From Mycobacterium angelicum (GTDB lineage: Bacteria; Actinomycetota; Actinomycetes; Mycobacteriales; Mycobacteriaceae): a DNA stretch of 64,000 nucleotides. This document shows positions 38,180 through 48,113 of this stretch, piece after piece. Every line of letters begins with the position of its first letter. Positions within the stretch are counted from its first letter, which is position 1. The notes below the pieces were generated by a model. That model worked only from the letters and a program-made list of their open reading frames with translations, was not told the origin of the DNA and did not search any database. The translations under genes and the position numbers were made by a program. The DNA is taken from positions 62,001-126,000 of the forward strand of contig NZ_MVHE01000012.1 of assembly GCF_002086155.1 (NCBI RefSeq), read 5' to 3'.

Positions 38180-39118
38180 ATGCCGTTTTCCAAGTCGTTT
38201 TCCAAGTCGGTTCCCGAATTCGAGACGCTGCTGTACCGCACCGCCGGACCGGTGGCCACCATCACGCTGAACCGCCCGGAAGAGCTCAACACGATCGTGC
38301 CGCCCATGCCCGACGAGATCGAGGCCGCCGTCGGACTGGCCGAACGGGATTCCGAAATCAAGGTGATCGTGTTGCGGGGGGCCGGCCGCGCATTTTCCGG
38401 CGGCTACAACTTCGGCGGCGGCTTCCAACAGTGGGGTGAAGCCATGATGACCGACGGAAAGTGGGACCCCGGTAAAGACTTCGCCATGGTTACCGCGCAC
38501 GAGACCGGCCCCACCCAGAAATTCATGGCCATCTGGCGAGCCTCCAAGCCGGTGATCGCGCAGGTGCACGGCTGGTGCGTCGGCGGGGCCAGCGACTACG
38601 CACTGTGCGCCGACATCGTCATCGCCAGCAACGATGCCGTAATCGGCACACCGTACAGCCGCATGTGGGGGGCGTATCTGACCGGAATGTGGCTCTACCG
38701 GCTGAGCCTGTCCAAGGTGAAATGGCACTCGCTGACCGGCCGGCCGCTAACCGGCGTGCAGGCCGCCGAGGTCGAGCTGATCAACGAGGCAGTGCCCTTC
38801 GAACGGCTCGAAGCACGCGTCGCCGAGATCGCCGCCGAACTCTGCCAGATCCCGCTGTCGCAGTTGCGGGCGCAGAAGCTGATCGTGAATCAGGCCTACG
38901 AGAACATGGGCCTGGCGTCCACTCAGATGCTGGGCGGCATTCTGGACGGCCTGATGCGCAACACCCCCGATGCGCTGGAATTCATCCGCACCGCCGAAGC
39001 GCAGGGGGTGCGAGCGGCCGTCGAGCGCCGCGACGGTCCGTTCGGTGATTACAGCCAGGCCCCCGCGGAGCTACGGCCGGACCCCAATCATGTGATTGTG
39101 CCTGGTGACGACGGCTAG
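38180..39118 (+). CDS. echA2: Enoyl-CoA hydratase/isomerase family protein EchA2
   Basis: 312 residues from the ATG at 38180. Crotonase fold: TITLNRPEELNTIVPPMPDEIEAAV, the oxyanion-hole segment GAGRAFSGGYNFGGG and the second block KPVIAQVHGWCVGGASDYALCADIVIAS. The canonical hydratase Glu pair is not obvious in GTPYSRMWGAYLTGMW, so the exact reaction (hydration, isomerisation or other) is open. An earlier in-frame start would overlap the DedA gene. A 12-base direct repeat encodes FSKSFSKS at the N-terminus. Confidence 0.9.
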   Translation: MPFSKSFSKSVPEFETLLYRTAGPVATITLNRPEELNTIVPPMPDEIEAAVGLAERDSEIKVIVLRGAGRAFSGGYNFGGGFQQWGEAMMTDGKWDPGKDFAMVTAHETGPTQKFMAIWRASKPVIAQVHGWCVGGASDYALCADIVIASNDAVIGTPYSRMWGAYLTGMWLYRLSLSKVKWHSLTGRPLTGVQAAEVELINEAVPFERLEARVAEIAAELCQIPLSQLRAQKLIVNQAYENMGLASTQMLGGILDGLMRNTPDALEFIRTAEAQGVRAAVERRDGPFGDYSQAPAELRPDPNHVIVPGDDG

Positions 39119-39121
39119 TAA

Positions 39122-39655
<534 letters not shown>

Positions 39656-39909
39656 CCTTCTTCACCACCTCCGATGACCGCCCGCTACTTGTCCACCGAT
39701 CGGCGGACAAGGCGGTTCCCCTACTTTTGGGCTGCTTGGAGGATTGATTCCCGCACCCGCGCGCGGAATAGTGAGCGTTATCGATACCAACGCGACTCTT
39801 GCCACGGCAGGCCAAAGGTAACCATAATGAAGCCCCGGCCAGCTGATCATCTTGCAGTGGGCATGCGTGTGTCGGGTGCGGCTGCGGTCCGGAAGTCGGA
39901 GGTCCTGGC

Positions 39910-40233
39910 ATGAGCCAAACAACTGGCAACGAGATCCCTGACACGCTCGCGGCCCTCGACTGGCGTGATATCACCTGTCAATCCGGAGCCGGTTGCACCA
40001 ATCGGGCGGATTTCATCGTTCATCTGCACGCGGTTGACGAATGCAACCATCCGCAACTGGATCCGTTCGGGAATACCGTCGAGATTCTCTGCATCGCCTG
40101 CCTGTGGCGCGCCGAGGCTGAAGTCCTGCTGCAAGTGGGCCGGCTACGTCGCCATTCCGGTGCGTCCTGTTTGACGTGCGGTGCACCGGTCTCCGAGCTC
40201 AGCGACATCATGCGCGACGTCGTCGCTCTATAG
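39910..40233 (+). CDS. Small cysteine-rich protein, putative zinc-ribbon
   Basis: 107 residues, unknown to me. Cysteines are spaced as CQSGAGC (23-29), then C in DECNH, CIAC and CLTC near the C-terminus. This suggests one or two zinc-binding knuckles. It has no signal peptide or membrane segment. GGAGG lies seven bases before the ATG. Its 3' end overlaps the convergent transporter gene by six bases. It could be a nucleic-acid or protein-binding adaptor; nothing in the context decides. Confidence 0.7.
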   Translation: MSQTTGNEIPDTLAALDWRDITCQSGAGCTNRADFIVHLHAVDECNHPQLDPFGNTVEILCIACLWRAEAEVLLQVGRLRRHSGASCLTCGAPVSELSDIMRDVVAL

Positions 40234-41178
40234 CCTCGCATCGACCAGTACCCGCGCCGGACGGTCATCGACCCGTTCCGGATCGACCATCGCGACCGGC
40301 CTGTCGCGCGCCGGCCGCGTCGCCAGGAACACCCCCAGCGCAACCGGAATGGCCGCCAACACCTCCAGCGCCGTCACCGTCTCGTGCAGCACGATCGCCC
40401 CGAGGGCAAGGCCGAACACCGGCGGCAAGAAGTGGGCTACCGAGGCCCGTTGCGGTCCGACTTCTTTGATCAGGGTCAGCCACAGCGTCATCCCGACGAT
40501 GGCGGCACCCACCACCAGGTAGGCCAGGCCGGCGATGAAAGTCCCGGTGATGGCCGGATGTGACGGCCGCACCAGCGCGATGAGGGTGACCGGCAGGCCG
40601 CCGACGGCGGCTTGCCAGCCGGTCAGGAAATAGGGATTGCCGGCCGGCAATAGGCGCGGGGTGAGGTAGGTCGCCGCGGTGAGGAAGGCGACCGCGCACA
40701 GCGCCAGGCTGATCGCAAACCCACTCAACTGCCCGGAATGCAGGCGGTCCAGCGCGGAAAGAACAATGCCGGCCAGTCCGATCAGAACGCCGGTCGCTTG
40801 CACCAGCCCTATCCGCCGATCGGCCAGCGCGCTCAGGCTCAGCACTGCCAACGGCGTCAACGACGACAAGATGGCCGCCATACCGGCCGAGATGTGTGGC
40901 AGGGCAACGGCGATGACGCCTAGATAGCCGGCGTTGTTGAGTAATCCGATGACCGTCGTGCGACACAGTTCGCCGGCTGTGTGCCGGCGGACCTGTCGCC
41001 AGGTGAAGGCCAGCATCACCACGCCGGCGAGCTCACAGCGCAGGGCGACGACCACGGCGGCGTTGGCGTAATCCAGCGCGATCTTGTTCGCGACGAAGGC
41101 GCCGGCCCACAGCGCAGCCCACAGCACCGCCAATGCGATCGCCCGAAGTCCTCGCGCGGACAGCGTCACCGTGCTCAC
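40228..41178 (-). CDS. EamA/DMT-superfamily transporter
   Basis: 316 residues with ten hydrophobic helices in two EamA repeats (first from LAVLWAALWAGAFVANKIALDYANAAVVVALRCELAG, second from SLALCAVAFLTAATYLTPRLLPAGNPYFLTGWQAAVGG). Such proteins mostly export amino acids or other small metabolites; the substrate is unknown. The start overlaps the stop of the hotdog thioesterase gene (ATGA), so it is the last gene of a coupled operon with it and the acyl-CoA dehydrogenase. An exporter for a product or toxic by-product of that pathway is a reasonable inference. Confidence 0.9.
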   Translation of the reverse strand: MSTVTLSARGLRAIALAVLWAALWAGAFVANKIALDYANAAVVVALRCELAGVVMLAFTWRQVRRHTAGELCRTTVIGLLNNAGYLGVIAVALPHISAGMAAILSSLTPLAVLSLSALADRRIGLVQATGVLIGLAGIVLSALDRLHSGQLSGFAISLALCAVAFLTAATYLTPRLLPAGNPYFLTGWQAAVGGLPVTLIALVRPSHPAITGTFIAGLAYLVVGAAIVGMTLWLTLIKEVGPQRASVAHFLPPVFGLALGAIVLHETVTALEVLAAIPVALGVFLATRPARDRPVAMVDPERVDDRPARVLVDARL

Positions 41179-41618
41179 GCGCTGGCGGGTGTTTGGGTGA
41201 GCCGTTCGGCTTTCGCTGCGACGCGTCGCAAGAACCGCTCAGTTTGAATGATGTTGCGCCCGTGCCGACCCGAGGCCGCGACGTCGCCGTCGCCGTCGAT
41301 CGCCGTGACATCCCATTCGTAATACGGCGGTTCGACCTTGGTGCACACCGCCGTCACGGTCAGTTCCGCTCCGGGCGGGGTGGGTGCACTGTGTTTGATG
41401 TCCACCAGCGTCCCCAGACTGCCTTCGCCTTCGTCGAGGACCCGGCGCAGCGCGATGATCGCCGTCCACTCCAGCAGACCCACCATGAAGCCCGTCGCGA
41501 ATACCCGGGGCATGATTTGGTAATCGTCGGACTCCGGATACAGATCCGGCACCGTCTTGTTGACCGCCACGACGTAGCGGAAGGTGGCAGCATCGCCGAC
41601 CTTGATCGTGTCTTTCAT
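41175..41618 (-). CDS. FlK-like hotdog thioesterase
   Basis: 147 residues. It aligns by eye with the Streptomyces cattleya fluoroacetyl-CoA thioesterase FlK: KTVPDLYPES, FATGFMVGLLEW, EGEGSLGT and KHSAPTPPG. The published triad Thr42/Glu50/His76 falls at exactly Thr42, Glu50 and His76, and Gly69 is kept. The two lid phenylalanines of FlK (33 and 36) are Tyr33 and Met36 here, so fluoroacetyl specificity should not be assumed. It probably hydrolyses a small acyl-CoA in the cytosol. The ATG is 12 bases after the acyl-CoA dehydrogenase stop. Confidence 0.88.
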   Translation of the reverse strand: MKDTIKVGDAATFRYVVAVNKTVPDLYPESDDYQIMPRVFATGFMVGLLEWTAIIALRRVLDEGEGSLGTLVDIKHSAPTPPGAELTVTAVCTKVEPPYYEWDVTAIDGDGDVAASGRHGRNIIQTERFLRRVAAKAERLTQTPASA

Positions 41619-41630
41619 CCAGAACGCCTC

Positions 41631-42803
41631 TCAATTAACCAGATTCAGCTGCGGGACCCGGCAGCGTTGCTGGTCCGCGGACTCGGAATGCATGCGCCGG
41701 GCATATTCGGCGATTCGCTTGCGATTGACGTCGTGAGTGCCCGAGGGCGCCGAGGTCATCAAGGCATCGGCCAGCAGGTCGAGCACTCCTATCGTCGAGT
41801 CGCAACCCCGCGCGCCCATCGCCTCGGCAACCGACAGGGCCGTGGCCGATGCCGATTGACTGGCCGACAGCTTCGCCACAGTGAACCCAATCTCGTTGGT
41901 GTGCCCCAGATCAGCGGCAGCGGCGGCTTCGTACATCGCGATCCTGCTCAAGTAGAGCTGTCGATACGCCTCGGCCACCCGCGACTCGATACTGCCCAGA
42001 TCGGCGAGCGGGGCGTTGTACAACTGACGCTGTTCGGTATAGGTCAACAGCCGATCGATCGCGGCCGCCTGCAAGCCCAGTGCCAGTGATCCGATGTTGG
42101 GTTTGCCATGCCGAGCGATCACCGCATGAGCCAGGGCAACCCCCATGCCCACCGAACCGACGAGGTTTGCCCCGTCGACTCGACAGTTCTCGAAGACCAG
42201 CTCGCCGATGGAGAATTCGCCGAGCCCGCCGAAGCTGTGCCGGTCTCCGACGCGGCAGCCCGCGCTGTCGGTAGGTACGACGAAGGCCGATAGCGCCCCG
42301 TGATGCTGCCCCCGACTGGTGCGGGCGATCACCCCGTGCGCCGTGGCGATGTGCGAGTTGCCGATGAAACACTTGCGGCCGTTGAGGATCCATCCGTCGC
42401 CGTCACGCTCGGCGGTTGTCTGCATGCCCAACAGGTGCGAGCCGGAGTCCGGCTCGGTCATGCAGATCGTCATTATCTCGCGGCTGGCCGCCAACTCGGG
42501 AAGCCAGCGGTCCTGCTGTGCCCGATTCCCGCCGAGCAGAATCAGCCCAGTGCCCAGCGTCGCCGCGGACAAGGTGGCGCCCGCGGCGGGGCTGCGCCGC
42601 GACAGCTCTTCGATGGCGATCGCACGGCGCAGGGTCCCGTCGGGAACCCCGCCCCACCTGGCGGGCATGTGCAGTCCGGATATCCCTAACTCGCGCAGGA
42701 ACTCCGGCCAATCACGGACGGATCCGACGGGGACACCGTCAAGCAGCGCTTGCATCTCCCGGCGGATCCGTTCCGCGTGGTGAGTTAACGACTTGGGTGT
42801 CAA
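41631..42803 (-). CDS. Acyl-CoA dehydrogenase-like flavoprotein lacking the usual catalytic Glu
   Basis: 390 residues with the full fold: an N-terminal helical domain, the middle beta-domain (CMTEPDSGSHLLGMQTTAERDGDGWILNGRKCFIGN) and the C-terminal helices with FAD-binding residues (KLSASQSASATALSVAEAMGARGC). The C-terminal catalytic motif, normally EGT followed by an Ile, reads PSGTHDVNRKRI, with Ser in place of Glu. No Glu is seen in the alternative helix-G position (HAVIARHGKPNIGS). It may use another base or act in a non-beta-oxidation reaction. It is first gene of the operon with the FlK-like enzyme. Confidence 0.9.
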   Translation of the reverse strand: MTPKSLTHHAERIRREMQALLDGVPVGSVRDWPEFLRELGISGLHMPARWGGVPDGTLRRAIAIEELSRRSPAAGATLSAATLGTGLILLGGNRAQQDRWLPELAASREIMTICMTEPDSGSHLLGMQTTAERDGDGWILNGRKCFIGNSHIATAHGVIARTSRGQHHGALSAFVVPTDSAGCRVGDRHSFGGLGEFSIGELVFENCRVDGANLVGSVGMGVALAHAVIARHGKPNIGSLALGLQAAAIDRLLTYTEQRQLYNAPLADLGSIESRVAEAYRQLYLSRIAMYEAAAAADLGHTNEIGFTVAKLSASQSASATALSVAEAMGARGCDSTIGVLDLLADALMTSAPSGTHDVNRKRIAEYARRMHSESADQQRCRVPQLNLVN

Positions 42804-42976
42804 TCCCTACCGCCCATCGGTGTGTTCATGGCTTGATGACCCGTGAATGATGGCAGGATCCGAGAAATTGCGCAACTATGGTTGACATATTTCCCAGGGC
42901 GCTTTCCTGTGCAAAGTGCCCTGCCCCGACAGCTGCCGCTGTTGCCGCGGCGATTCTCGACGGGCAGGGTGGTGCG

Positions 42977-43873
42977 GTGACTGCCGTGACGATGGTGCGG
43001 GCCGGGGTCTTGAAGGTGGCGCTGGAGCAGTACGGCGACCCGGGCGGCTGGCCGGCAGTCCTGCTACACGGATTTCCTTACGACGTGCGCTGCTACGACC
43101 AGGTTGCACCCCGGTTGGTTGCGGTCGGCGCGTACGTGGTGGTGCCCTATTTGCGCGGCTACGGGGCGACGCGTTTCATCGATCCGGCGGTAATGCGCTC
43201 CGGACAGCAAGCCGCACTCGCCGCCGACCTTTACGAACTGATCGGCGCTTTGGGCCTGAGGGCACCGGTGGTGGCGGGATTCGACTGGGGCGGGCGGGCG
43301 GCCTGCGTTACTGCGGCGCTGTGGCCGCAGCTGGTGCGTGCCCTGGTGAGCGTGTCGGGCTATAACCTGCAAGACATTTCGGCCATGGCCAGTCCGGCGG
43401 CACCGGAGTCCGAACGGCGGCTGTGGTACCAGTACTACCTGCACGGTGAGCGCGGCCGAGCCGGGCTGCAAGTCCGCCGCCGTGAGTTCGCCCGGCTGTT
43501 GTGGCAGGAATGGTCGCCGCGCTGGTCATTCACCGACGACGAATTCGCCACCACCGCCACGTCTTTCGACAACCCCGACTTCGTCGACGTAGTGGTGCAC
43601 TCCTACCGGCACCGCTACGGGCTTGCCGCCGGGGATCCGGCCTACCAGCACTTAGAAGACACGATCAGCACGCAACCGCCCATCGCAGTACCGACCGTGG
43701 TGATCGACCCGCAGGATGATCCGCTCGTCGGCTCCGCACCGCCTCGAAGCGAGCGCGAACGGCGGTTTCCGGCACTGCTCGACGTCGTCTCCGTGGCATC
43801 CGGGCACAACGTCCCCCAGGAAAACCCCGAAGCCTTCGCCGCCGCCATTCTGCACGCGCACCGGCGCAGTTGA
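42977..43873 (+). CDS. Alpha/beta hydrolase with Asp nucleophile (epoxide hydrolase-like)
   Basis: About 298 residues from GTG 42977; ATG 42878 and ATG 42992 are alternatives. The oxyanion motif is LLHGFPYDVRCYD, then PYLRGYGATRF as in epoxide hydrolases. The nucleophile elbow is VAGFDWGGRA with Asp about residue 103. The acid residue is in VIDPQDDPLV and the His in VASGHNVPQENP. Asp followed by Trp occurs in both epoxide hydrolases and haloalkane dehalogenases; HGFP and RGYG favour the former. It is divergent from the acyl-CoA dehydrogenase operon. Confidence 0.85.
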   Translation: MTAVTMVRAGVLKVALEQYGDPGGWPAVLLHGFPYDVRCYDQVAPRLVAVGAYVVVPYLRGYGATRFIDPAVMRSGQQAALAADLYELIGALGLRAPVVAGFDWGGRAACVTAALWPQLVRALVSVSGYNLQDISAMASPAAPESERRLWYQYYLHGERGRAGLQVRRREFARLLWQEWSPRWSFTDDEFATTATSFDNPDFVDVVVHSYRHRYGLAAGDPAYQHLEDTISTQPPIAVPTVVIDPQDDPLVGSAPPRSERERRFPALLDVVSVASGHNVPQENPEAFAAAILHAHRRS

Positions 43874-43878
43874 CTCCG

Positions 43879-46824
43879 CTAGTAATGCGGCGTGCTCACC
43901 GGGAACCGGTCGGTGTTCGCCGCGTCCACCGAGTCGCCGGACTTGCCGTCCCGTGGCAGCAATAGAGCACGGACCAACGGGCGCGGCCCGTAGGGCCGCA
44001 GTAGCTGGCTGGCCGGCCGGGTCTTCACCTGCTGCGGCCACCAGAACCACCGGCCCATCAGGGCGGCGATGGACGGCATCATGAACGACCGCACGATCAA
44101 GGTGTCGAACAACAGACCCAGGCCGATGGTGGTCCCGACCTGTCCTATGACCTTCAGATCGCTGAAGATGAACGACGCCATGGTGGCGGCGAAGACGAGG
44201 CCCGCGTTGGTCACCACCGCTCCGGTTCCGGCCATCGACCGGATGATTCCGGTCTTCAAGCCGGCATGGATTTCCTCTTTGAATCGAGATACCAATAGCA
44301 GGTTGTAGTCAGATCCCACCGCCAAAAGCAGAATGACCGACATTGCGAGCACCATCCAGTGCAATTCAAAGCCGAGAATGTCCTGCCAAACCAGCACGGA
44401 AAGGCCGAACGAGGCACCCAATGACAACAGCACGGTGCCCACAATGGTGACCGCGGCAACCAGACTGCGGGTGATGATAAGCATGATGATCAAAATGAGG
44501 CTGGCCGCGGCAATGCCGGCGATCATCAGGTCGTATTTGGACCCGTCACGCATATCCTTGTACACCGCGGCCGTTCCACCGAGCCAGATGTGCGCACCCT
44601 CCAACGGGGTACCCTTGATGGCTTCCTTGGCGGCCTTCATGATCGGATCGACGTGCGAAATCCCTTCGGGCGTAGCCGGATCGCCCTCGTGGGAGATGAT
44701 GAACCGAGCGGCGTGCCCGTCCGGCGACACGAACATCTTCAGGCCCCGCTTGAAGTCCGGATTGTCGAACACCTCCGGCGGAATGTAGAACGAGTCGTCA
44801 TTCTTGGAGGCATCGAATGCCTGGCCCATCGCCGTCGAATTCTGACTCATCACGTCCATTTGGTCGTACAGCGAGGACATCGAGCTGTGCATCGACAGCA
44901 TCATGGTCTTCATCGTCTTCATGGTCGCGATCTGCGGCGGCAGTTGCGCCAGCATCTGCGGCATCAAGACATCCAGCTTGTCCAATTGACCGGAGAGTTG
45001 CGTCAGCTTCTCCGTCAGCTGGTCCAGGCCGTCGAGAGCGTCGAAAATGGACCGCAGCGACCAGCAGACGGGAATGTCGTAGCAGTGCTTTTCCCAGTAG
45101 AAGAAACTGCGGATGGGACGCCAGAAGTCGTCGAAATCGGCGATGTGGTCCCGCAAAGTGCTGGTAATACCGACCATTTCCTGAGTCAGCTGGTCCATGT
45201 TGTGGGTCACGGCGACTGTTTGCGACATGATTTCGTACATATGCTGCATCGTGTCGATTGATTCCTGCATGGCATCGGCCTGTTTGAGCATGTCGTCCAT
45301 GCGCTGGTGCATATATTGCTGATTTTCGACCTGCGTCGTGTTCTGCATGCTGATCTGGAACGGTATTGAAGTGTGCTCGATTGGCGTGCCCAACGGCCGC
45401 GTTATCGCCTGCACCCGCGCGACACCCGGGATATGAAAGACGCCCCGCGCAATTCGGTCCAAAACGAGCATGCCAGCCGGATTGCGCAGATCATGATCGG
45501 TCTCGACCAACAACAATTCGGGATTCATCCGCGCATTGGAGAAATGGCGGTCGGCGGCCGCATACCCGACATTCGCCGGCGTCCACGGCGGCAGATACTT
45601 GCGGCTGTCGTAATTGGTCTTGTACCCCGGCAGCGCGAGTAATCCGATGAGTGCGATCGCGATCGCCACCGCCAGAATCGGCCCCGGCCAGCGCACGATC
45701 GCGGTGCCCACCCGGCGCCAGCCCCTGGTCCGCATCTTGCGCTTGGGGTCGAACAATTTGAAGAAACTACCGATAGTGAGAACGGCCGGGCCCAACGTGA
45801 TAGCGGCGAGCACGGCGACCAGCATTCCCACTGCGCACGGCACCCCCAGCGTCTGGAAATAGGGCAGCCGGGTAAAGCTGAGGCAATACATCGCGCCCGC
45901 AATGGTCAGACCCGAACCAATCACCACATGCGCGGTTCCGTGGAACATGGTGTAAAACGCTTGTTCCCGGTCTTCGCCGAGCCCGCGGGCCTCCTGATAT
46001 CGCCCGAGGACGAAAATCGCGTAGTCCGTGCCGGCCGCAATGGCCATCAGCACCAGTAGATTAACCGCGAACGTCGAGAGACCAATTATGTTGTTGTAGG
46101 CCAGAAAAGCCACAACACCCCGGGCCGCCATCAGCTCGATCATGACCATTACCAGGGTGAGAATCACCGTGACAATGGACCGGTAGACGAATAGCAACAT
46201 CACGATGATCACCAGAAAAGTGATCGCGGTGACCTTTTTGACACCCTTCTCACCGGCGGCCGACTGATCCGCCGTCAGCGCTGCCGCCCCGGTTACATAG
46301 GCCTTGACCCCCGGCGGTGCCGGGGTGCTGTCAACGATCTTGCGTACCGCCGCGACCGAATCGTTGGCCAGGCTCTCGCCCTGGTTGCCGGCCAGATACA
46401 ACTGGACGTAGGCGGCCTTGCCGTCAGAACTCTGCGAACCGGCCGCCGTCAGCGGATCCCCCCAGAAGTCCTGAATGTGCTGTACGTGCTTGGTGTCTTG
46501 TTCCAGCTTCTTGATCAGCTGGTCGTAGAAGTGGTGCGCGTCGTCGCCGAGCGGCTTATCGCTTTCCAGCACGATCATGATCGCGCTGTCGGTGTTGAAC
46601 TCGTTGAACACCTTGCCGACGCGCTTCATCGCCTGCATCGACTCCGCGTCGTTGGGGCTCATCGACACGGTGTGTTCTTTTCCCACGACGTCCAGCGAGG
46701 GAACGAAGACGGTGAGGACGACGACCAGGCCCACCCAGGCCAGGACGATCGGGACCGCGAGCTTGTGCACCGCTCGGGCGAACCGCGGGCTGGTGGGAAG
46801 CTGGGCGGTCTGGTTGGCGGTCAT
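43879..46824 (-). CDS. MmpL4/MmpL5-class RND exporter, extra copy
   Basis: 981 residues with about 12 membrane helices. The proton-relay Asp-Tyr pairs are in [14 protein letters not shown] and [13 protein letters not shown]. Between helices 7 and 8 lies the long periplasmic helical domain special to MmpL4/5 ([27 protein letters not shown]). Its partner mmpS overlaps by four bases upstream. Family members export carboxymycobactin/mycobactin and also drugs. A second member of the class (the mmpL4 orthologue by position) is at 48725. Which of the H37Rv MmpL4/MmpL5 it is nearer cannot be settled by eye; its MmpS partner looks MmpS5-like. Confidence 0.92.
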   Translation of the reverse strand: MTANQTAQLPTSPRFARAVHKLAVPIVLAWVGLVVVLTVFVPSLDVVGKEHTVSMSPNDAESMQAMKRVGKVFNEFNTDSAIMIVLESDKPLGDDAHHFYDQLIKKLEQDTKHVQHIQDFWGDPLTAAGSQSSDGKAAYVQLYLAGNQGESLANDSVAAVRKIVDSTPAPPGVKAYVTGAAALTADQSAAGEKGVKKVTAITFLVIIVMLLFVYRSIVTVILTLVMVMIELMAARGVVAFLAYNNIIGLSTFAVNLLVLMAIAAGTDYAIFVLGRYQEARGLGEDREQAFYTMFHGTAHVVIGSGLTIAGAMYCLSFTRLPYFQTLGVPCAVGMLVAVLAAITLGPAVLTIGSFFKLFDPKRKMRTRGWRRVGTAIVRWPGPILAVAIAIALIGLLALPGYKTNYDSRKYLPPWTPANVGYAAADRHFSNARMNPELLLVETDHDLRNPAGMLVLDRIARGVFHIPGVARVQAITRPLGTPIEHTSIPFQISMQNTTQVENQQYMHQRMDDMLKQADAMQESIDTMQHMYEIMSQTVAVTHNMDQLTQEMVGITSTLRDHIADFDDFWRPIRSFFYWEKHCYDIPVCWSLRSIFDALDGLDQLTEKLTQLSGQLDKLDVLMPQMLAQLPPQIATMKTMKTMMLSMHSSMSSLYDQMDVMSQNSTAMGQAFDASKNDDSFYIPPEVFDNPDFKRGLKMFVSPDGHAARFIISHEGDPATPEGISHVDPIMKAAKEAIKGTPLEGAHIWLGGTAAVYKDMRDGSKYDLMIAGIAAASLILIIMLIITRSLVAAVTIVGTVLLSLGASFGLSVLVWQDILGFELHWMVLAMSVILLLAVGSDYNLLLVSRFKEEIHAGLKTGIIRSMAGTGAVVTNAGLVFAATMASFIFSDLKVIGQVGTTIGLGLLFDTLIVRSFMMPSIAALMGRWFWWPQQVKTRPASQLLRPYGPRPLVRALLLPRDGKSGDSVDAANTDRFPVSTPHY

Positions 46825-47267
46825 GCGGATTTCACTATGCAGAAGGTTTGGGCTTTCACTCCGCTCGCCGACCTTTCATCCTTGACTACGTCGTTCACGA
46901 TGATTCGGCAGCCGACCTGGTCGGCGTCGGCCTGCGCCACCACATTGACGCTCACCGAGGGCAGCGTCGTGGTGACCGAGAGCGTCCACGGCAAGGGCGC
47001 GTTGCTTACCCGCTGCGGCTGGGCGTTGATGTCGAGATAGTTGATGTTGGCAATGGCTCCGGCGGGGCCCCACACCTCATAGACCACGTGCTTGGGGTTG
47101 AACGGCTTGATCTCGTCGGCCATGCCGCTGGTGATGGGTCCCCTGTCGTGCACGCCGAAGAAAGTCCGCAGCCGCGAAACGCAGAACGCCGCTACCACGA
47201 CGACGAGCGCGATGACCAGCACCATCCACATTCGCCGCACGACGCCGGCAACCGAGAACTTGGCCAC
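46821..47267 (-). CDS. MmpS accessory protein, MmpS5-like
   Basis: 148 residues from GTG 47267, chosen for GGAAGG seven bases upstream; an ATG at 47309 is possible but has a poor ribosome site. One N-terminal helix ([25 protein letters not shown]) anchors it; the external beta-sandwich has [27 protein letters not shown] and two cysteines ([15 protein letters not shown]). [14 protein letters not shown] and the LPWTLSV segment resemble MmpS5 more than MmpS4. It forms a complex with the MmpL encoded next. It lies 104 bases after the TetR gene on the same strand. Confidence 0.88.
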   Translation of the reverse strand: MAKFSVAGVVRRMWMVLVIALVVVVAAFCVSRLRTFFGVHDRGPITSGMADEIKPFNPKHVVYEVWGPAGAIANINYLDINAQPQRVSNAPLPWTLSVTTTLPSVSVNVVAQADADQVGCRIIVNDVVKDERSASGVKAQTFCIVKSA

Positions 47268-47371
47268 CCAATCACCTTCCGTTTCGAAAAGGCCGGGCCC
47301 CGAAGCCATTCCGTTGGATGCTTTGTTGCGCTAAGTATCTTAGACCCATCGGCAAGATCCCTCTCTCCGGC

Positions 47372-48058
47372 TCATGGGGATTGCGAGATCAGGCCACTGC
47401 AGGTGGCGGTGAGCAGGCGGGTGAGTGCGGATGCGAAGTCCAGGTTCCACTCCGGGGGCAGCACCTCCGGCTCCTCGGCGTAGGCATCGGTGAGTTTCTC
47501 GGGAGGATTGGCGATCTGCCACAGCGTGGCCGCCAACGAATATGCGGCCAGCAAGATGTCGAAGGCTCCCGAGCGCCCGAGCTCGGGAAGCGCCTGCTCG
47601 ATCGCGTCGGCGAGCGCGAGCGCGGCAGTGGTACTGGTCCGCTTCACCTCGACGACCCGCTCGACATCCACCTCGTGTTCGAGATGCAGATGGAGATTGG
47701 CCAGCAGGTCGCAGAACAAAGGGTCGGCGGCAAGGCCGTTGGCCAGCGCCTCGGCCACCCGCGATTGCGACATCGGACCGGGCTCGCTCAGGCTCGCACG
47801 CACCGTGTCCGACCAGCGCACCCAACCTTCGGCGGCAAGATGCAGCAGCACCTCTTTATGAGAGGTGAAGTAGCGGCGCACAGCGGAGTAGTGAATTCCG
47901 GCCCGGCCGGCGACCGCGGTCAACGTCACCGATGCGACACCGGTTTCCAGTGCCAGCGAGCGGGCGGCCTCCACGAGCGCCGCCGCACGTTGGCGCTTGT
48001 TTTCTTCGGTGCGGGCGCGCCGGAATGTGAGTTGCGCCACTGCCCGAGGATAACGCAC
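47372..48058 (-). CDS. TetR-family regulator, Rv0452-like
   Basis: 228 residues from a GTG at 48058. The helix-turn-helix lies at about residues 22-65 (ALVEAARSLALETGVASVTLTAVAGRAGIHYSAVRRYFTSHKEVLL). The ligand domain has FDILLAAYSLAATLWQIANPPEKL. A -10-like TACAAA nine bases before the GTG suggests a leaderless message; GTG 48040 is the alternative start. The gene sits between two divergent mmpS-mmpL pairs, in line with one pair, so it is the probable local repressor of both. Confidence 0.9.
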   Translation of the reverse strand: MRYPRAVAQLTFRRARTEENKRQRAAALVEAARSLALETGVASVTLTAVAGRAGIHYSAVRRYFTSHKEVLLHLAAEGWVRWSDTVRASLSEPGPMSQSRVAEALANGLAADPLFCDLLANLHLHLEHEVDVERVVEVKRTSTTAALALADAIEQALPELGRSGAFDILLAAYSLAATLWQIANPPEKLTDAYAEEPEVLPPEWNLDFASALTRLLTATCSGLISQSP

Positions 48059-48113
48059 ATCACGTGATTTGTAAGAGTTTACTTAAGGTTACGCACGTGA
48101 TATGCGTTACAAT
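48051..48113. promoter_or_regulatory. Inverted-repeat operator between the two mmpS-mmpL units
   Basis: TAACGCACATCACGTG (48051-48066) and CACGTGATATGCGTTA (48094-48109) are inverted copies matching at 15 of 16 positions, spaced by 27 bases. Each contains the palindrome CACGTG. The left arm covers the TetR start codon; the right arm runs into a TACAAT -10 (48108-48113) facing mmpS4. A half-site AGGTTA (48086-48091) between them recalls an IdeR box half but the other half is absent. Two TetR dimers could bind and shut both directions. Confidence 0.7.

Noticed and set aside
47331..47343. Palindrome CTAAG-TAT-CTTAG between the TetR gene and the MmpS5-like gene
   Set aside because: Perfect but only five bases per arm; could be chance, and no second copy was found.
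48081..48099. IdeR iron box upstream of mmpS4
   Set aside because: Only one half (AGGTTA) fits; the other half does not match the palindromic consensus.
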